A stretch of 54,014 bases of DNA from Gnetum montanum (taxonomy: Eukaryota > Streptophyta > Gnetopsida > Gnetales > Gnetaceae), in the NCBI GenBank assembly GCA_015680685.1, contig MNCI01015547.1, forward strand, positions 20,781-74,794, given 5' to 3'. This document shows, piece by piece, positions 1 through 12,190 of this stretch. The translations under genes and the position numbers were made by a program. Within the stretch, counting starts at the first letter, position 1. Every line of letters begins with the position of its first letter. A model generated the notes under the pieces. The model was not told the origin of the DNA and made no database searches. It worked only from the letters and a program-made list of their open reading frames with translations.

Positions 1-50
1 ACCAAAGTGTTCCCTCTAACTAAGGCCCTTCTCGCTTCCCATTCTCTCCT

Positions 51-362
51 TTGTTTCGTCGGAATGGTGGTGACTTTCGAAGATGCATCCTTGTTACCCA
101 AGTGGATGGTTTGACCAAATGCATTGATGCGAAGTCACTGGAAGTGGTTGGTTTGAGCCAGAGTTGGAATGAGATTTGCCAAGTCACATTAATCATCCAA
201 CACACAAGGGGCTGTACATCACCTTGTTCTTGGGATTCCATTCCACTTCTCTTCTTCCCATCCTTCTTTCCATTATTCACCTCATTTCCGATTGTATCAT
301 TGTATATACTTTGGTTGATGCTTTGTTTCCTTTTTGGTAAATTCTTCTGGTTAAGACTTTAA
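51..362 (+). pseudogene. Env-like tail ORF of element A (partial)
   Basis: An open frame of 103 codons located after pol and before the 3' LTR, the place where Athila elements carry an envelope-like gene. It is homologous at protein level to the frame at 35534-35797 (minus) in element C: both have the blocks AKSL(E/D)VVGL, SWNE and CQVTLII, then a Pro/Phe-rich hydrophobic stretch ending FGKFF(W/R)LRL. Element B keeps a shorter match near 21460-21540. The hydrophobic C-terminal half could be membrane-associated. The function is not recognised; env-like is inferred from position and hydrophobicity only. The start codon is arbitrary, since the upstream part is outside the window. Confidence 0.4.
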
Positions 363-1230
363 CTCTTGTTCCATAGGATATTCCCAGAGCCTATGGACTC
401 TTTGAATGTGGGATTGTCAGGGCATTAAGGGCATGAGCCTGCTTTGGGGAGGACCCACTGACATTCCTATTTGGAACTTTAGTTAACTTCTTTTCCTTAA
501 CGTTTTGCAATTAATTAACATTTTTGTTCATCTCCATCATGACATCCTTTTTATCGATGCCATAGTTGTCCCTTTTTACCTATCATTCCTATTCCTTTTC
601 TCTCTCCATTCTAACGCTACCGGAGGTTCGCGATTAGTCATGGGGGTACGGGGCCTGATTTTTCGATTTTTATCCTAAGCCCCGGATTTTTTCGTTTTTC
701 TTCCTTACCCCTATACCTTCGGTAGTCATCATCTATATTTTCCCAGATCCATATCAGCCATACCACACCTTAGCCAGTGAGCCTAAACCGAAGCAAGGTA
801 TGCTTTACTTAATGATTCAATTACCCTTGCTAATATATGATGGTGTTGTGTGTGCAGATGGCAATCATACAACAACAGAATGGATCTGGAGCAGACACTT
901 GGAATGGAGCAGCGCTGAAGCAGCATGCAAGGAGTGGAATTGATAATGCGCTTACAGATGGACAACGAAAGGCGCAATCTAGGCGTTGGCAGCAACAAGA
1001 CTCTTCTCTCTTCTTCTCTTCTATTCTCTCTCCTCTTTTCTCTCAGCTGCCAACTGTGGCCTGATGTCATTGTAATAAGGTGTTCACCCTTGTTGTCATG
1101 AACACCAATTTTTGTCAAGTCTTGTAATAAAGACCGTTCACATGTCATCCCATTAGTTCCATTTCCCCTAATAATCCCATACCTACCTGATATCATTGTA
1201 AGGTACTCGAGGATGAGTTTTCATTCAGTC

Positions 1231-1239
1231 ATGGGGGTA
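1231..1239 (+). other. Polypurine tract of element A
   Basis: ATGGGGGTA lies directly before the LTR start TGATGAG. The same tract, reverse-complemented, flanks the 3' LTRs of elements B and C. It is the expected primer site for plus-strand DNA synthesis. Confidence 0.8.
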
Positions 1240-1263
1240 TGATGAGATCCGACCTGCATGTGC

Positions 1264-1323
1264 CGCGATATCGCATACGCGATATCACGTCTTTCCCTGC
1301 GATATCGCATACGTGATATCGCG
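1264..1323 (+). repeat. GCGATATCGC palindrome array in U3 of A
   Basis: Four copies of GCGATATCGC-like palindromes (some decayed to CGATATCA or TGATATCG) are spaced by short linkers such as ATAC. They lie between the LTR start and the TATA box. The same array occupies the same place in the LTRs of C and D. Confidence 0.85.
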
Positions 1324-1338
1324 GTCCGCCGCCATATC

Positions 1339-1345
1339 TATAAAT
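1339..1345 (+). promoter_or_regulatory. LTR TATA box (element A)
   Basis: TATAAAT about 100 bp inside the LTR, directly downstream of the palindrome array. It is conserved in position in the LTRs of A, C and D, as expected for the RNA polymerase II start of a retrotransposon LTR. Confidence 0.7.
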
Positions 1346-1611
1346 TAGAGGCAGCATTCCCCTCATTTAAAAATCCTAGATAGAAGTAGCGAAGCTCTGG
1401 TAGATTGATCACTCCAGAGTTAGAATTTTTCCCATGTGCCAGCAGTAGGAGTCCTAGAGTGAACGGCTCTTTATTCGAGCAGCTTGTAAATGAGCATTGG
1501 CTGCTTGGTAACCCAGTAGCGTATTCCAGGATTCTGCGCTTGGTAATCCCAGTGGTAGTCCAATGTGTATGGCTAGTCAAGGAATCGGCTCCTCATTGCT
1601 AGGCTAGAACA

Positions 1612-1684
1612 TGTGATAAGTACGACTTAGTTACGAGCACCCACGGGTGTGTACGGCTGGCTAAGGAATCGGCTGCTTATCACA
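1612..1684 (+). repeat. Structured hairpin unit in A LTR
   Basis: A self-complementary unit. Outer arms TGTGATAAG (1612-1620) and CTTATCACA (1676-1684) pair perfectly. A middle stem pairs CTTAGTTA with TGGCTAAG through two G-T(U) pairs. A 4-bp apical stem CACC/GGTG closes the loop CACG. It corresponds to unit 3 of the array in element D. The upstream neighbour (about 1490-1600) is the 3' half of unit 2. Confidence 0.75.
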
Positions 1685-2105
1685 CGTAGGCTAAATAGGT
1701 GCCTCAGTACGACCACTTCGAGCACTTGCGTTACGTGTGGCGATCCCAGTAACGATTAGCGTTTGGTAAGCCGCAGTTGCATAGTTCAGGGTGTGTCCGG
1801 TAAGTGGGAACGGATGCTGACGCTAGTTAATTTAGACTTAGATCTTTAGTTAGAGTTAGCTTAGTTTCTCAACCCTTTCCTCTGATAGCATAGGAGATAA
1901 ACGTGAAAATACCAAAAAAATCACATACCTCAGACTTGCTTAACCATACACCGTGACACTTACAAGCAAGCCTGGGAAGACAACGAATAGTTAACCCCAA
2001 GCGTTTCTTGTGGCGTTAAGGCATTTAGTCTGCGGAGTTCAACCGGATTGCGTGTGTACACTCGTATTCGTATGATGGAGTGTAGGGGTACCTCGCCACT
2101 CATCA

Positions 2106-4780
2106 CTAGTTATAATCAAATCCAGATAACTCTATAGCACTAGTAATATACCACATGCATCATTCCTTGGAGAACATTTTGCTACACTAAAATGCCCTTT
2201 GGGCTTAAGAATGTTGAAGCTACTTATCAATGAACTATGACTTTTATCTTCAATGACATAATGTTTAAAGTAGTTAACAACTATTTTCATGATTTTGACC
2301 ATCAAATTCACCTTGGCAACTAATTACATTTCTCCCTTAGACCAAGTTCTAACCCACTATTATAAGTTTAACCTATGTTTTAGTCCTAAGAAATGCATTT
2401 TTGGATCTCTTACAAGCAAGATGTTGGGTTACCTTGTTTCTCAAGATGACATAGATGTTGACCTTGATAAGATTAAATTTATTCTAGATGTTGCACCTCC
2501 TAAAGATATTAGATCTATGTGTATTCTACAAGGTGATCTTCATTCGATCCATTTCTTCATTTACACTGATAACCTTCATCCTTTATCCCATTTACTTCAA
2601 AAATTAACTTCTTTTATCAAGGACTAGTGTTAAAAGGCCTTAAATTCTATCAAAGAAACCTTAACCACTCTTCTCATTCTTCACCCTCCATAATTTGATC
2701 AACCTTTCTATCTCTACCTTTCTAAATCTAATTATTTAATATTCATTATGCTCTCTTAAAGGCAAGAAGATCGAGTTGACCTTCCCATTTACTATGTATC
2801 TTATCCTTTTTTAGACTATGAGACTAAATACTCTAACATTGAAAAGTATTATCTAAGTCTTAACTTTTCCCTCAAAAAGTGAAGACATTATCTTTTTAAT
2901 GCTAAGGTCTTTATTATTTGCAAAGATAACAACCATTTCAATAACCATCACTTAGCTCATTGGAAGACCTTCCTCATTTCTTTTGATCTTTATTTTCTAT
3001 CCTAACACTTCATTAAATATCAAGTTATAGATGATCTCATCTCTTCCTCTAAAATAACCAACATTGTTGACAACTTACACATTGATGTTAAGGATATGGA
3101 TGCTATCATTTACTTCGATGAAGCACACACATCCTTCAAATCTAGTACAACATCCTTATCCTTCCTACTAAAGAAGTTCTCTATCAAAGTTCTAAGCTTG
3201 ATTTCCCTTGCACTAATAACTTAGCTAAATATGATGTCTCTTGCTAGCTTTGCAAAATCAAGTAAAAATTGTTATTGTTTAAGGTGACCCTCAACTTATC
3301 ATTAATCAAGTTAATGATCACTATGATTACAAGGCTCCTCAGTTAGTTTCTTACCTACAAATGACTAAGGAACTTATCTTTTCTTTCTCTCCTCATACTT
3401 TCAGCCACATCCCATATTATAAAACATTTTAGCTTATGCATTTATATCCTTCACCATCTATGGTGATTCTTCCACTATGCAAGATCAGCTTATGCAAGCC
3501 ATTTTCTTAACCCTTATCATGTAATCTCATAATTTATTGGTAAGCATTGTTAATTCAAAAGATGACAATTAGCAATACAGTGATCTTCTTCACTATCTCA
3601 CAAATGGAACAACTCCTAGTCATCTCATGTTTGCTCAAAAGGATGGTTTGTGCAAACATAGTTCACATTTATGATTAGTGAGTCCTGATATCCTTTGTTG
3701 AGTTTCTTCTCTGGGTGTTCTTCTATATTATGTTAGTCCTATAGAGTCTAAGATAATCCTTGATCAAGTTCACTTGGGAGTTTATGATAGAAACTTAGGT
3801 TCATGCTTCTTACCTACTTGCATCATTTCTTTAAGCTATCAGTCGTCAACATTGGCCAAAGATACTTATCACCTATTTAAGACATGAGATACTTGCCAAA
3901 TGCATGGCTCTCTCATCTACATTACTTCATAGGAGCTTATCATGTCTTAGATCACATGCACTTTCAAAAATGGAATCTAGATCTTATTGGTACTATGACC
4001 TCTCCTTTATCTGTTAAGAACCAATTTATTCTAACTACTATAGAATGCTTCACTAAGTAAGTAGAAGCTATTCCTTTACATTCCACCAAGTTCCACTTCA
4101 TCTATCATTTCGTCCTTAACCACATTATAACTTGCTTCAATGTACCACTCTGAATTGTAGCTCACAAAGGACCTTAGTTGAAAAGTAAGAAGGTATTTGA
4201 TTTCTACTCCATGTATCACATCACTCAATACTTTTCATCACCTTACTAACCTCAGAATAATAGTTAGGCTAATTCTATCAATAAAACTCTTATTAATTTT
4301 CTTTGTACCATGGTTAATAAAATCCAACACAATTTTCATATACAACTAGCCTATGCCCTTGAGATCTATCGTACCACTTTTCATAGAGTTATTAGTCATA
4401 CTTCCTATTTCCTAACCTAATGTTCTGAGGCAATATTACTATGATTAGTGTTCAAATTAGGATAGCAACAACACGCAATGCATTAAGTTAGATCTTCTTG
4501 AAGAACATCAACAAGATACTCTTTGTCACTTACATGAATATTAAGCATATATTCCACACCATTATTCTAACATGTTCAAGTCAGAGAGATTCACGAAGGT
4601 GATCTAGTGCTTCACTATTTTTCAAACTTTAGAGAAACCAAGTTCTCTCCCAATTGGTAGTGTCCTTTTCATATGGTTCAGTCTCTACAAAATGGCATCT
4701 ATATTCTATCTAACCTAGAAGGACATCCTTTTCAAGACCTTATTAATAGAAGCTACCTAAAGCACTACTACATGTAGTCA
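2106..4780 (+). pseudogene. Relic H: decayed Ty3/gypsy pol (RT, RNase H, integrase)
   Basis: A heavily mutated pol region on the + strand. Around 2198 the reverse-transcriptase block MPFGLKN.EATYQ is visible. At 2380-2500 the block NLCFSPKKCIFG, then SKMLGYLVSQ and a DxDLDKIKFIL block, is the RT thumb. RNase H-like sequence follows (about 2760-3000). An integrase core lies near 3970-4110 (WNLDLIGT, then ECFTK.VEAIPL), and C-terminal integrase-like residues continue to about 4750. Many stops and frameshifts make it non-functional. The RT and integrase wording resembles the Tat-type branch more than the Athila-like elements here, but the clade is not certain. Its upstream half is interrupted by element A. 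Confidence 0.8.
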
Positions 4781-4969
4781 TGCTACAGCATTGAACCTAC
4801 TAGTTTTTCAAGATCAAATGAGTGTTCTTTCAATGATATTTTACTTTCTATTAGTTCATTTCTACTACAACAAGATACATACTACATCAAGATAATAAGT
4901 TTTCTTTAAACTCTATTTTACTTGCATTATTTTGCCATCCTTTTTCTATTTCATATTCTACTATTTCTT

Positions 4970-5408
<439 letters not shown>

Positions 5409-5509
5409 TCTCTATGCTATCTATCTCATTCTACTTTGTGTGCTAACAATAACTAGTAATATTTTTGAGTGATTGAATATCTCATTGTTTCATGTAAGGA
5501 TGTGCTTGA

Positions 5510-6240
5510 GCATATTTCTGAGTGAGGTAGGGAGGCGTTACTTTAATAATATGTATATATGGCATCCTTTTCAATCATATAGTGCATAGGATTTAGCCAT
5601 GACCCACTTCTATGGCATAGCACCATCCTCATGATAGGTGTATGGGAAATATCCTATTTTCTTCTAGCTTCCTCCTTCTCTCTCTATGTTTGAATATCCT
5701 AAATTTTTTCTTCTCTATACCATATTTCTTTCCTCTTCTTATTATTCTGACTTCTCATCTATTTCCATTTCTCTCTATAGTTAGAATTAGTAAGGTTGAA
5801 TATGTATTTCTTCCTTGGTATAGTCAAGGAGTGTCGAGTGTAGAGTGATGTAAGAAGTTTGAAATCCACATCAGAGTGAGGTAATGAAGACATCAACTCT
5901 AGGGATCTAGCTATGTTCTACTTCTGCAACATAACACCCCACTGTTGGTGTATTAGAAATATCCCTAACATTTTTTTCCTACTTTTCATTGCTCTCTATT
6001 TTTTCTTTGTATTATCTCCCTTTCTTTCTCTATTTTTTTCTCTTTTCCTACCTTAGATTGACGAGGCCAAATGAGTATCTCTACTTTACTCGAGTGAGGG
6101 TTTTATTAAGATAATTGAATAAATTAGGAAGTTCTTTATCTAGATTTTCTATGTATGCTTTCTAGGATCTAGCCATGCTCCACTTTTTTGATATAGCACT
6201 CTATTATAGGTATATTTGCAATCTCCTAGACTTTCTCCCC
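5510..6240 (+). repeat. Degenerate direct repeat, about 300-bp period, three copies
   Basis: Three divergent copies of one module are visible. Each has a GAGTGAGG motif (near 5520, 5876, 6092), then a block resembling TAGCCATG..CCACTTCT with ATAGCAC (near 5596, 5908, 6172), then a T/C-rich run. Spacing varies between about 260 and 310 bp. No coding content is seen. Its position after the H integrase suggests the 3' untranslated or LTR part of relic H. Confidence 0.5.
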
Positions 6241-6731
6241 TATCAACCTACTTTGTCTAATCCTTTTGCAAGTACCTACTAATTTATGTCTTTTCTTGAT
6301 GGACTCCCCTTCAGCTCTTTTTTAATATCCATCAAAAGGCAACAATGTTGTAGCTACTTTAGATTTCTCAACATAGATCAAAGACTTAGGTACATTCTAT
6401 GGCTTTTCAATGCTTAAGGCCATCTTTAGTAGTTTGGATTCAACATCTTGAATTATCTACAACATGGTTTCTAGATTTCTATCTCTAGCTTGTTATAAAT
6501 GATGTTTAATGTCATTATCAGAATCATTTCAACTCTTTTTCTTGTTTCAACATTGACCTTAGCTTCAACATTGATTTTGTCTCCAACTTTTCATGTCCAA
6601 CATCAAATTCACTTTTGGTGTTTGATGTTAGTTTCACTTTCTAAGCATTTTAGCTCTTCGACATCCAACATTAATTTTGTATTTGACATTTGATGTCAAT
6701 TTTCATTTCTACATATTAATTTTCCTATCGA

Positions 6732-6754
6732 GAACCTTCTAGAATCTTCTAGAA
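6732..6754 (+). promoter_or_regulatory. Perfect five-module heat-shock element
   Basis: GAA at 6732, TTC at 6737, GAA at 6742, TTC at 6747 and GAA at 6752 form five inverted nGAAn modules at exact 5-bp spacing. This is the consensus bound by heat-shock transcription factors. It lies 56 bp upstream of a TATA box (6810-6817) in the orientation of relic H. Confidence 0.65.
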
Positions 6755-6809
6755 GATTTTATAAGTCCAAATGCACCATTTCTACATGATTTACAATATA
6801 TTTTCAAAT

Positions 6810-6817
6810 TATAAATA
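6810..6817 (+). promoter_or_regulatory. TATA box downstream of heat-shock element
   Basis: TATAAATA in an AT-rich context, 56 bp after the heat-shock element. It may be the promoter of the 3' LTR of relic H. LTR borders could not be located, so the assignment is tentative. Confidence 0.4.
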
Positions 6818-7932
6818 GGATGAGAATACCCCTAAATGAAAATGTGTTAGCTCTTTTTAATTAGCTTTGTAGATATTTTTATTAGCATTTTGCTTTATCA
6901 AAATTTTCAAGATTTTCTTAGCATTTGCAGCTATGTCTACTACTCAACATTGTTAGCATCTCTTACAATTGGCAATTTTGAAAACCACTTCCAAAGACAT
7001 TGCATGTCTATAGAATAATCATCCTCTCTCTCTCTCTTCCCTACTAACATATTGTATTCTCTTGGTGTTTTCCTCCTAACATACTAAGAAATTACTTGCA
7101 ATTGGATCAACACACTAATCTAATCCTTCTCTCTACTTTATCAGCCACTGGATTTGTTATTATTCTTGATATATCTCCATCAAGTGCATGCATTAAGGAA
7201 AAAATAGAGTAACACAAGTCTTTGTCAAATTCCTCTAATCCTTAGTACATATTCTAAAACATCTCTTAGCAAGTTTCTTCTATTACTTAATCCATAACTT
7301 AGGTTTACCTCCTTTTTAGTTTTTTTGTTCCTTAGTTTCATCCAAATTCACTTTAAATCTATTTCTAGCAATTTCCCTTCAGGTTTGGCTTTTTCTAGAT
7401 CTAACTCATTCTGTACTCTTTTCCTATTACTAACCACATCTATGCTTGTTCATCTTTCTCATGTTTTTTAGTTCTTTGTTCCATCCGACTTTGCATTATA
7501 CATGTTTCTCTGCTCATTTTCTACTAGTTATTCTACAAATGCATTTCCTTTTTTGCTTATGATTTTCTAACATTTAGAAAAAACATTCAGCTCATATTAT
7601 CAACTTTTCTTCACAATCCATAGGTACCTTTTCAATTTGGAGAAAATTCTTTGGAAGTTTAGTTTTCCTAGACTGTTAGATAGCCACAAGATTGCCTAGC
7701 TTAGTTTTATGTTAGTTTTTGTTAGATTCCATTACTATGATGATTCCTACCATAACTCACCTCATCTAAAATCTTTATTCTTCTTCAGTAAAACAAATAT
7801 AGAACAAGAAATACCACTAAAATTTTTTATGAACCTCCTATAAAAACTTTCTAAACTAAAAAATGATCTTACATTCTCATAATTTTTAGGATTTGGAAAA
7901 TCTTTAATAGTCCTCACCTTAGTAGCTTCCAT

Positions 7933-8600
7933 TCAAATTTGATTTTTATGAATCACATGTCCCAAATATGTGATCTCCCTCTTAAAGAAATGACTTTTCT
8001 TCATATTGATCACTAAATGTGCCTTTTCCAATTTAGAACATACTCTTCTAAAGTGATCCAATTGCTCCTCCTCATTAGGCTTGTACATCAAAATATCATC
8101 AAAGAAGACAATATAACACTTAGCAATCAAGTCTTTGAGTACATCATGAATTAACCTCATGAAAGTAGTAGGTGTATTTGTGAGACCAAACAACATCACC
8201 AATTACTTAAATAATCCAACTAGTATTTTGAAATTTGTTTTCCATTCATCATAAGGCCTAATCTAAATTTGATGGTAACCAGTATTCGAATTAACTTCTC
8301 TGAAAACTTCAGCATTGGTAAGGACATTAAGGATATCATCTATCCTTAAAATAAGAAACTATGATCCTATTCACTACCCTCGAATCAATTCATATTATCA
8401 ATTCATCATTATCCTTCATTGGTACAAGCACTATTAGAACTACACAAAGTGAAATGGATTTCCTCACAAAGCCATTTTCAACCAACTCCTATACTTGCAT
8501 TTGTAGTTCAACCTACTGATTTAGTGTCATCTAGTATGCTCTCTCATTTGGAATAGTTTCATATAGGATGGACTCAATTTGATGTTGTACATTAATTATT
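7933..8600 (-). pseudogene. Reverse transcriptase fragment of relic E
   Basis: The 89-codon open frame at 7933-8202 starts VMLFGLTNTPTTFMRLIHDV, carries the catalytic FFDDIL box (YxDD family, here FDD) and ends in ITYLGHVI. Upstream, 8203-8330, the same protein continues with stops (GYHQI, then DEWKTNFKI), the palm region before the FGL motif. This RNA-dependent DNA polymerase would have copied the element RNA. The frame stops at the LGHVI block, and nothing similar is found further left, so the 3' half of the element was lost. Confidence 0.85.
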
Positions 8601-8803
8601 GATGGTAATACATTCAATACCCCATTGAACAACTTGGGAAATTACTTCTTCAATCCTAGCACATTTGTTAAAAATTCTACCTACACATCATGATTAGATG
8701 CAACAGTTAATACAAGAACAAAACCAAACTAGTCCCATCATGTTCCTTAATGTATTATCTCTCTCTTATAAGAATTTAAAAAAAAAACATTTAGTGAGCT
8801 TTT

Positions 8804-9240
8804 CTATCTCACTTGTTTAGATACTATAGGAATCAATACATGGACTCCATCAAGTCTAGCTACACTCCACAAACTTATTACTTCATGAAATTGAACACCA
8901 TTATTAAGATTCCAAGGCCTTCTAAGAATTACATTAGCAAAATCAATTGGTAGTATATGATATTTTGCAACATTATGATAACTTTCAATTTTAAATTTCA
9001 AAATACATTACTCTCTCACCTCTTGAAAGAAGTTTCTTGATATCCAATGCACCTTGTAGGGTCTAGGATAAGGATTTGTTACTAGACCAAATCTAGCAAC
9101 TGCTATAGATGAAATAACATTTTCTTGGGCTTTTCCATTAGTCAAAGTATGAATCCATTCTATAGTAAGCAAACATCTATCCCTAATTAGGAACAAAAAT
9201 TTTCTTGTCGAATGGTCTCCTCTATTCACATTCCCCATGA
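8804..9240 (-). pseudogene. Protease/linker remnant of relic E
   Basis: Two open pieces (9008-9238 and 8804-9001). The second contains PIDFANVILRRPW, which aligns with the conserved D.C.ILLGRPW block found between protease and reverse transcriptase in chromoviruses, followed by a weakened YS/VLIP segment. The aspartic protease active site itself is not clearly visible. The element is broken here by stops. Confidence 0.55.
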
Positions 9241-9382
9241 ATGCATAATAATTTAATTCAAAAAATTCATCAATTTTGGAAGAATTAAGATTACCTTTCT
9301 AAATAGCTTAGGTTGATGTCTCCACCACTTTCATGGTTTGCAAATCCTTATCCTTGGCTACCTTGTGAAGTAAATATTTCCA

Positions 9383-10241
9383 TCACTTGTGTCCCAATTC
9401 TCCACATTTGAAGCATTGAATTTTGAATGAGTTACTACCTTGATCCTTTTCTCTCTTACCTTGGTCTTTCTTGGCTTTTTCCTTCTCATCATCCTTCTCT
9501 AGCTTCTTGTTATGGCTTCCATCCTTGTCTTTCAATTTGGACTTGGATCCCTTCTCTAATTTGGATCCCTTGTCCTTCTCCTTTAAAGCTTTTTTTCTCC
9601 TATTTCCAAATCCATTGAGTTCCTTTTCCACCTTGAGTATAAAGTCATAAGCCTCACAAGAGATTATGGCTAATAAAAATAAAACTCATGCTAATACATC
9701 ATTTTGAAACCTCCAAGAAAGATTGAAGCATGTTCATTATTATTTCAATTTACCTTAGCTTGATGGAATAATTCACAAATTTTGATGCAAGACTCCTTAA
9801 CATCTTTCTCACCCTACCTTAGCATTTTCAACTTCAAGATTGTCTCTTGCTTCTACCAAGACTATTCAAATATTCTTCTAAACGTATGTTTCATTATATT
9901 CCAATACTTGATAGGTTGACCATTTCTCTTTTCATAACTTTGGAACTTCTTTTCCCACCAAGGAGAAGTTGTACCATCTAATTTGGATTTAGTACACTCA
10001 ATTGATTTGGTACCTCTTCCAACTCAAAATGCTTGTCAAGTACCTTCAACCAACTTGCAAAATCATTGGTATCATCTACACTAGTGAAGGTCTTTAGTTT
10101 CACATATTGAAGTCTAATAGCATTTTTGAATGCTCTAGTAAGCCTAGCATTATCTTCATCATTAAGCTTACTATGAGAAGATGTAAATGTTGGTGATGAA
10201 ATCCTTGGAATTATAACATGAGGATTGAAATTTCCTTTCAC
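9383..10241 (-). pseudogene. Gag remnant of relic E with zinc knuckle
   Basis: The piece at 9978-10241 holds a gag-like segment (SWLKVLDKHFE). The piece at 9383-9631 is very Lys-rich and ends in CFKCGELGHK, the start of a CCHC zinc knuckle (CX2CX4H) that binds element RNA. The last Cys lies past a stop. Gag normally forms the virus-like particle. Open pieces are separated by stops and frame changes. Confidence 0.75.
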
Positions 10242-10560
10242 TAGAATCCTTATCTAATGGATTCCCACTCTCCCATAGCTAGAATTTCCTTTCTCCTCAT
10301 CTTCTCCCCCTCCACCAAGTTGAGAAAATTATTCATCTCCATTCGATGTGAATGCTCGTCATCTCCATAAGTCTGAATATGGTTAGGACCTACATTTTAG
10401 TCTACCTTGGTACTAATCTCATCCAAGTGACAACCATTAGCTGAATGACAAACTTCATGCTCTCCATGCCTCTATTTAGAGCTCAAATCTAGTTCTTCTT
10501 AGGTGTCATCTAAAATTAACAAAAATCCATAACCAAATTCCAAGCAACAACCAACCTAAT

Positions 10561-10572
10561 TCTCTAATACCA
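10561..10572 (-). other. Primer binding site of relic E
   Basis: On the minus strand TGGTATTAGAGA, four bases from the LTR end. It resembles the plant initiator-Met primer site TGGTATCAGAGC, differing by a C-to-T and the last base. Confidence 0.65.
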
Positions 10573-10576
10573 ATAA

Positions 10577-11421
10577 TGCTGGAGTAGGGTTAATTCATTT
10601 ACTTTAATTCTTTAAACACCTACCTAATCCAAATATTATGAATACATTTCAATTTACTAGAAAACAAGAAAATTAATTATCTTTAGTTAATAAAAAGAAG
10701 ATTACAAATCACCTATTCCACCACCCACAATAACACACTCACACACTCAATGACATTGCAGAGCATGAGGCACTATAACCACACCATGATTGTCCTCAAT
10801 GCAAGGTACAACTGAATCAAATCTCTCCCACAAACACAAGACTAAGATAACACACAACACACACATTCAGAGCTATAATCGCCAAAACATGTACAATTGA
10901 TCATAGAGATGCATACACACTCATGCAATCTATCTTCCAAATCTCAAGTGCTCAGGTTTCATATATATTCATCATAGTCATGATAAAAAACATGAAACAC
11001 ACAACAATATTTATTAAATTCAAGAAAAAAACCCTAGGAAAACCTTCTCTATGCTCAACTTAGAGATTCCTAGTTGTTTCCATCTTGTTCTCATCTTTTT
11101 CTGCTATTTCCAGACTTGGAACTAGTAACTTAAAACTTTTCCTAGCCATAAGAGACATTTATAGGCTTAGAAAGATGTCTTTCTAAAACATCCAACCTTA
11201 TGGGTAATGACCTTTCCTTTTTGGGAGAGGTGTACCATCTCCCCAAAGATGCCTTCTAGCAAGATATGATGTCTCCTCTACATTTAGGATGTCTCCTATG
11301 TATCACCAACTTTTGCCCAAGATGTCTCTCTAACCTCTAAGATGTCTCTCCAGCTTTCTGAAACATGCAAATGACCACTTTTAAGGATGAAAAAGGGACT
11401 CAAAAGAGGTGTCCCTACACA
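10577..11421 (-). repeat. 5' LTR of relic E (845 bp)
   Basis: On the minus strand it begins TGTGTAGGGACACC and ends CTACTCCAGCA, next to the primer site. A TATA box (CTATAAATG, near 11155-11163) lies in a plausible promoter position. The element end is set by the TG/CA termini; the opposite LTR is absent. Confidence 0.65.
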
Positions 11422-11559
11422 AAAACCTTATATCATGGTCAATCTACATATGTTAATATAAATTTATAAAAAATTAATATCTAGGATTGTTAGCTAGTAA
11501 ACACTCTATTATCTATGGGCATATAGTTATTCATGCAGCAATGCCCAAGGATAGATAAA

Positions 11560-12190
11560 AAAATGAAGGTAATAAGCAAAATCCCCTATGCTAGTATTGT
11601 TGTCGATCTCATGTATGGAATGGTTTGCACTAGGTTTGATGTGCATATGTACAAGGAGATATAAGCATGTTTATGTCTAATATTGGAAAGGAATAGTATA
11701 TGGCTATTACAAGAATTCTTAGATATCTTCAAGGTACCACTAATTTTTCCATTTGTTTCAAGAAAAGTTTCTTTGAATTGCATGGCTTTATGGATGTTGA
11801 TTGGAAACATGATCTTACTTGTTAAAAATCTAAAAGTATGTTTATTATTAGTTGGATCATCAAGAAATAAAGTTATCATGCATTAGTGAAGAAAGTATTC
11901 AACAACTTTTTAAGCAAGAAAAGAAGCAGTTTGGCTCCAATGATTAGTCAAAGACTTTAGAGAAGAGGAATAAAACTCTTATAATAACTAAAGTATAATT
12001 TTCTTATCAAAGAATCCTAGGTTCTGTGTAAGGATAAAGCATATTGAAATTCATTACCATTTTATACTAAATCAAACTAAAACAAGAAAGATTTCTCTCA
12101 TGAATTTTTCTACATTAGAAATTCTAGCAAACAAGTTGACTAATGCTATTCCTATGGATAAGTTCAATTGATGTAGAAAAGAATTTAAAT
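11560..12190 (+). pseudogene. Ty1/copia RNase H remnant
   Basis: On the + strand the sequence translates, with stops, to blocks typical of the copia RNase H: KIPYAS...LMYGMVCTR (about 11577-11632), then GKE.YMAITRILRYLQGT (about 11683-11736) and FMDVDWKHDL (near 11781). At about 12010-12175 follow NPRFCVRIKHIEIHYHFI and LANKLTNAIPMDKFN, the end of the domain where copia pol normally reads KHIEIxYHFI...ADxLTKxLPxxKF. Several stop codons and one or more frame changes make it inactive. No LTR was delimited. Confidence 0.8.

Larger units (their letters stand above)
1..2105 (+). mobile_element. Element A: 3' part of an Athila-like LTR retrotransposon
   Basis: The right-hand end of a Ty3/gypsy element on the + strand; the rest lies left of the window. 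Positions 1-1239 are the internal region after pol and match the same part of element C (about 35899-34654, reverse strand) almost base for base. A purine-rich tract at 1231-1239 and a full 3' LTR (1240-2105, TGATGAG to CTCATCA) follow. The sequence after 2105 resumes in the reverse-transcriptase region of relic H, so A inserted into H. The target-site duplication cannot be checked because the left end is missing. Confidence 0.9.
1240..2105 (+). repeat. 3' LTR of element A (866 bp)
   Basis: Starts TGATGAGATCC and ends CGCCACTCATCA, so the ends are inverted TGATGAG/CTCATCA. It contains a GATATC palindrome array (1264-1323), a TATA box (1339-1345) and one complete copy of the structured repeat unit (1612-1684). 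Compared with the D LTR (1040 bp) it lacks structured unit 1 and the 5' half of unit 2, which accounts for most of the length difference. Confidence 0.9.
6241..7932. other. Non-coding AT-rich stretch, possible LTR of relic H
   Basis: Apart from the heat-shock element and TATA box, this holds short direct repeats of CAACATTGA and CATCAAATT-like motifs at 6545-6720 and a CT microsatellite near 7027. No convincing protein-coding frame or RNA gene is visible. Confidence 0.4.
7933..11421 (-). mobile_element. Relic E: chromovirus-like Ty3/gypsy element, 5' half
   Basis: Read on the minus strand the order is LTR (11421-10577), primer site (10572-10561), gag (about 10250-9380), protease/linker (about 9240-8800) and reverse transcriptase (about 8600-7933). 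RNase H, integrase and the 3' LTR are missing. The primer site resembles the initiator-Met type, unlike the tRNA-Asp type of the elements at 19-54 kb. The order, zinc knuckle and RT fit a chromovirus-related element (Reina/CRM/Tekay group). Stops throughout show it is dead. Confidence 0.8.
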
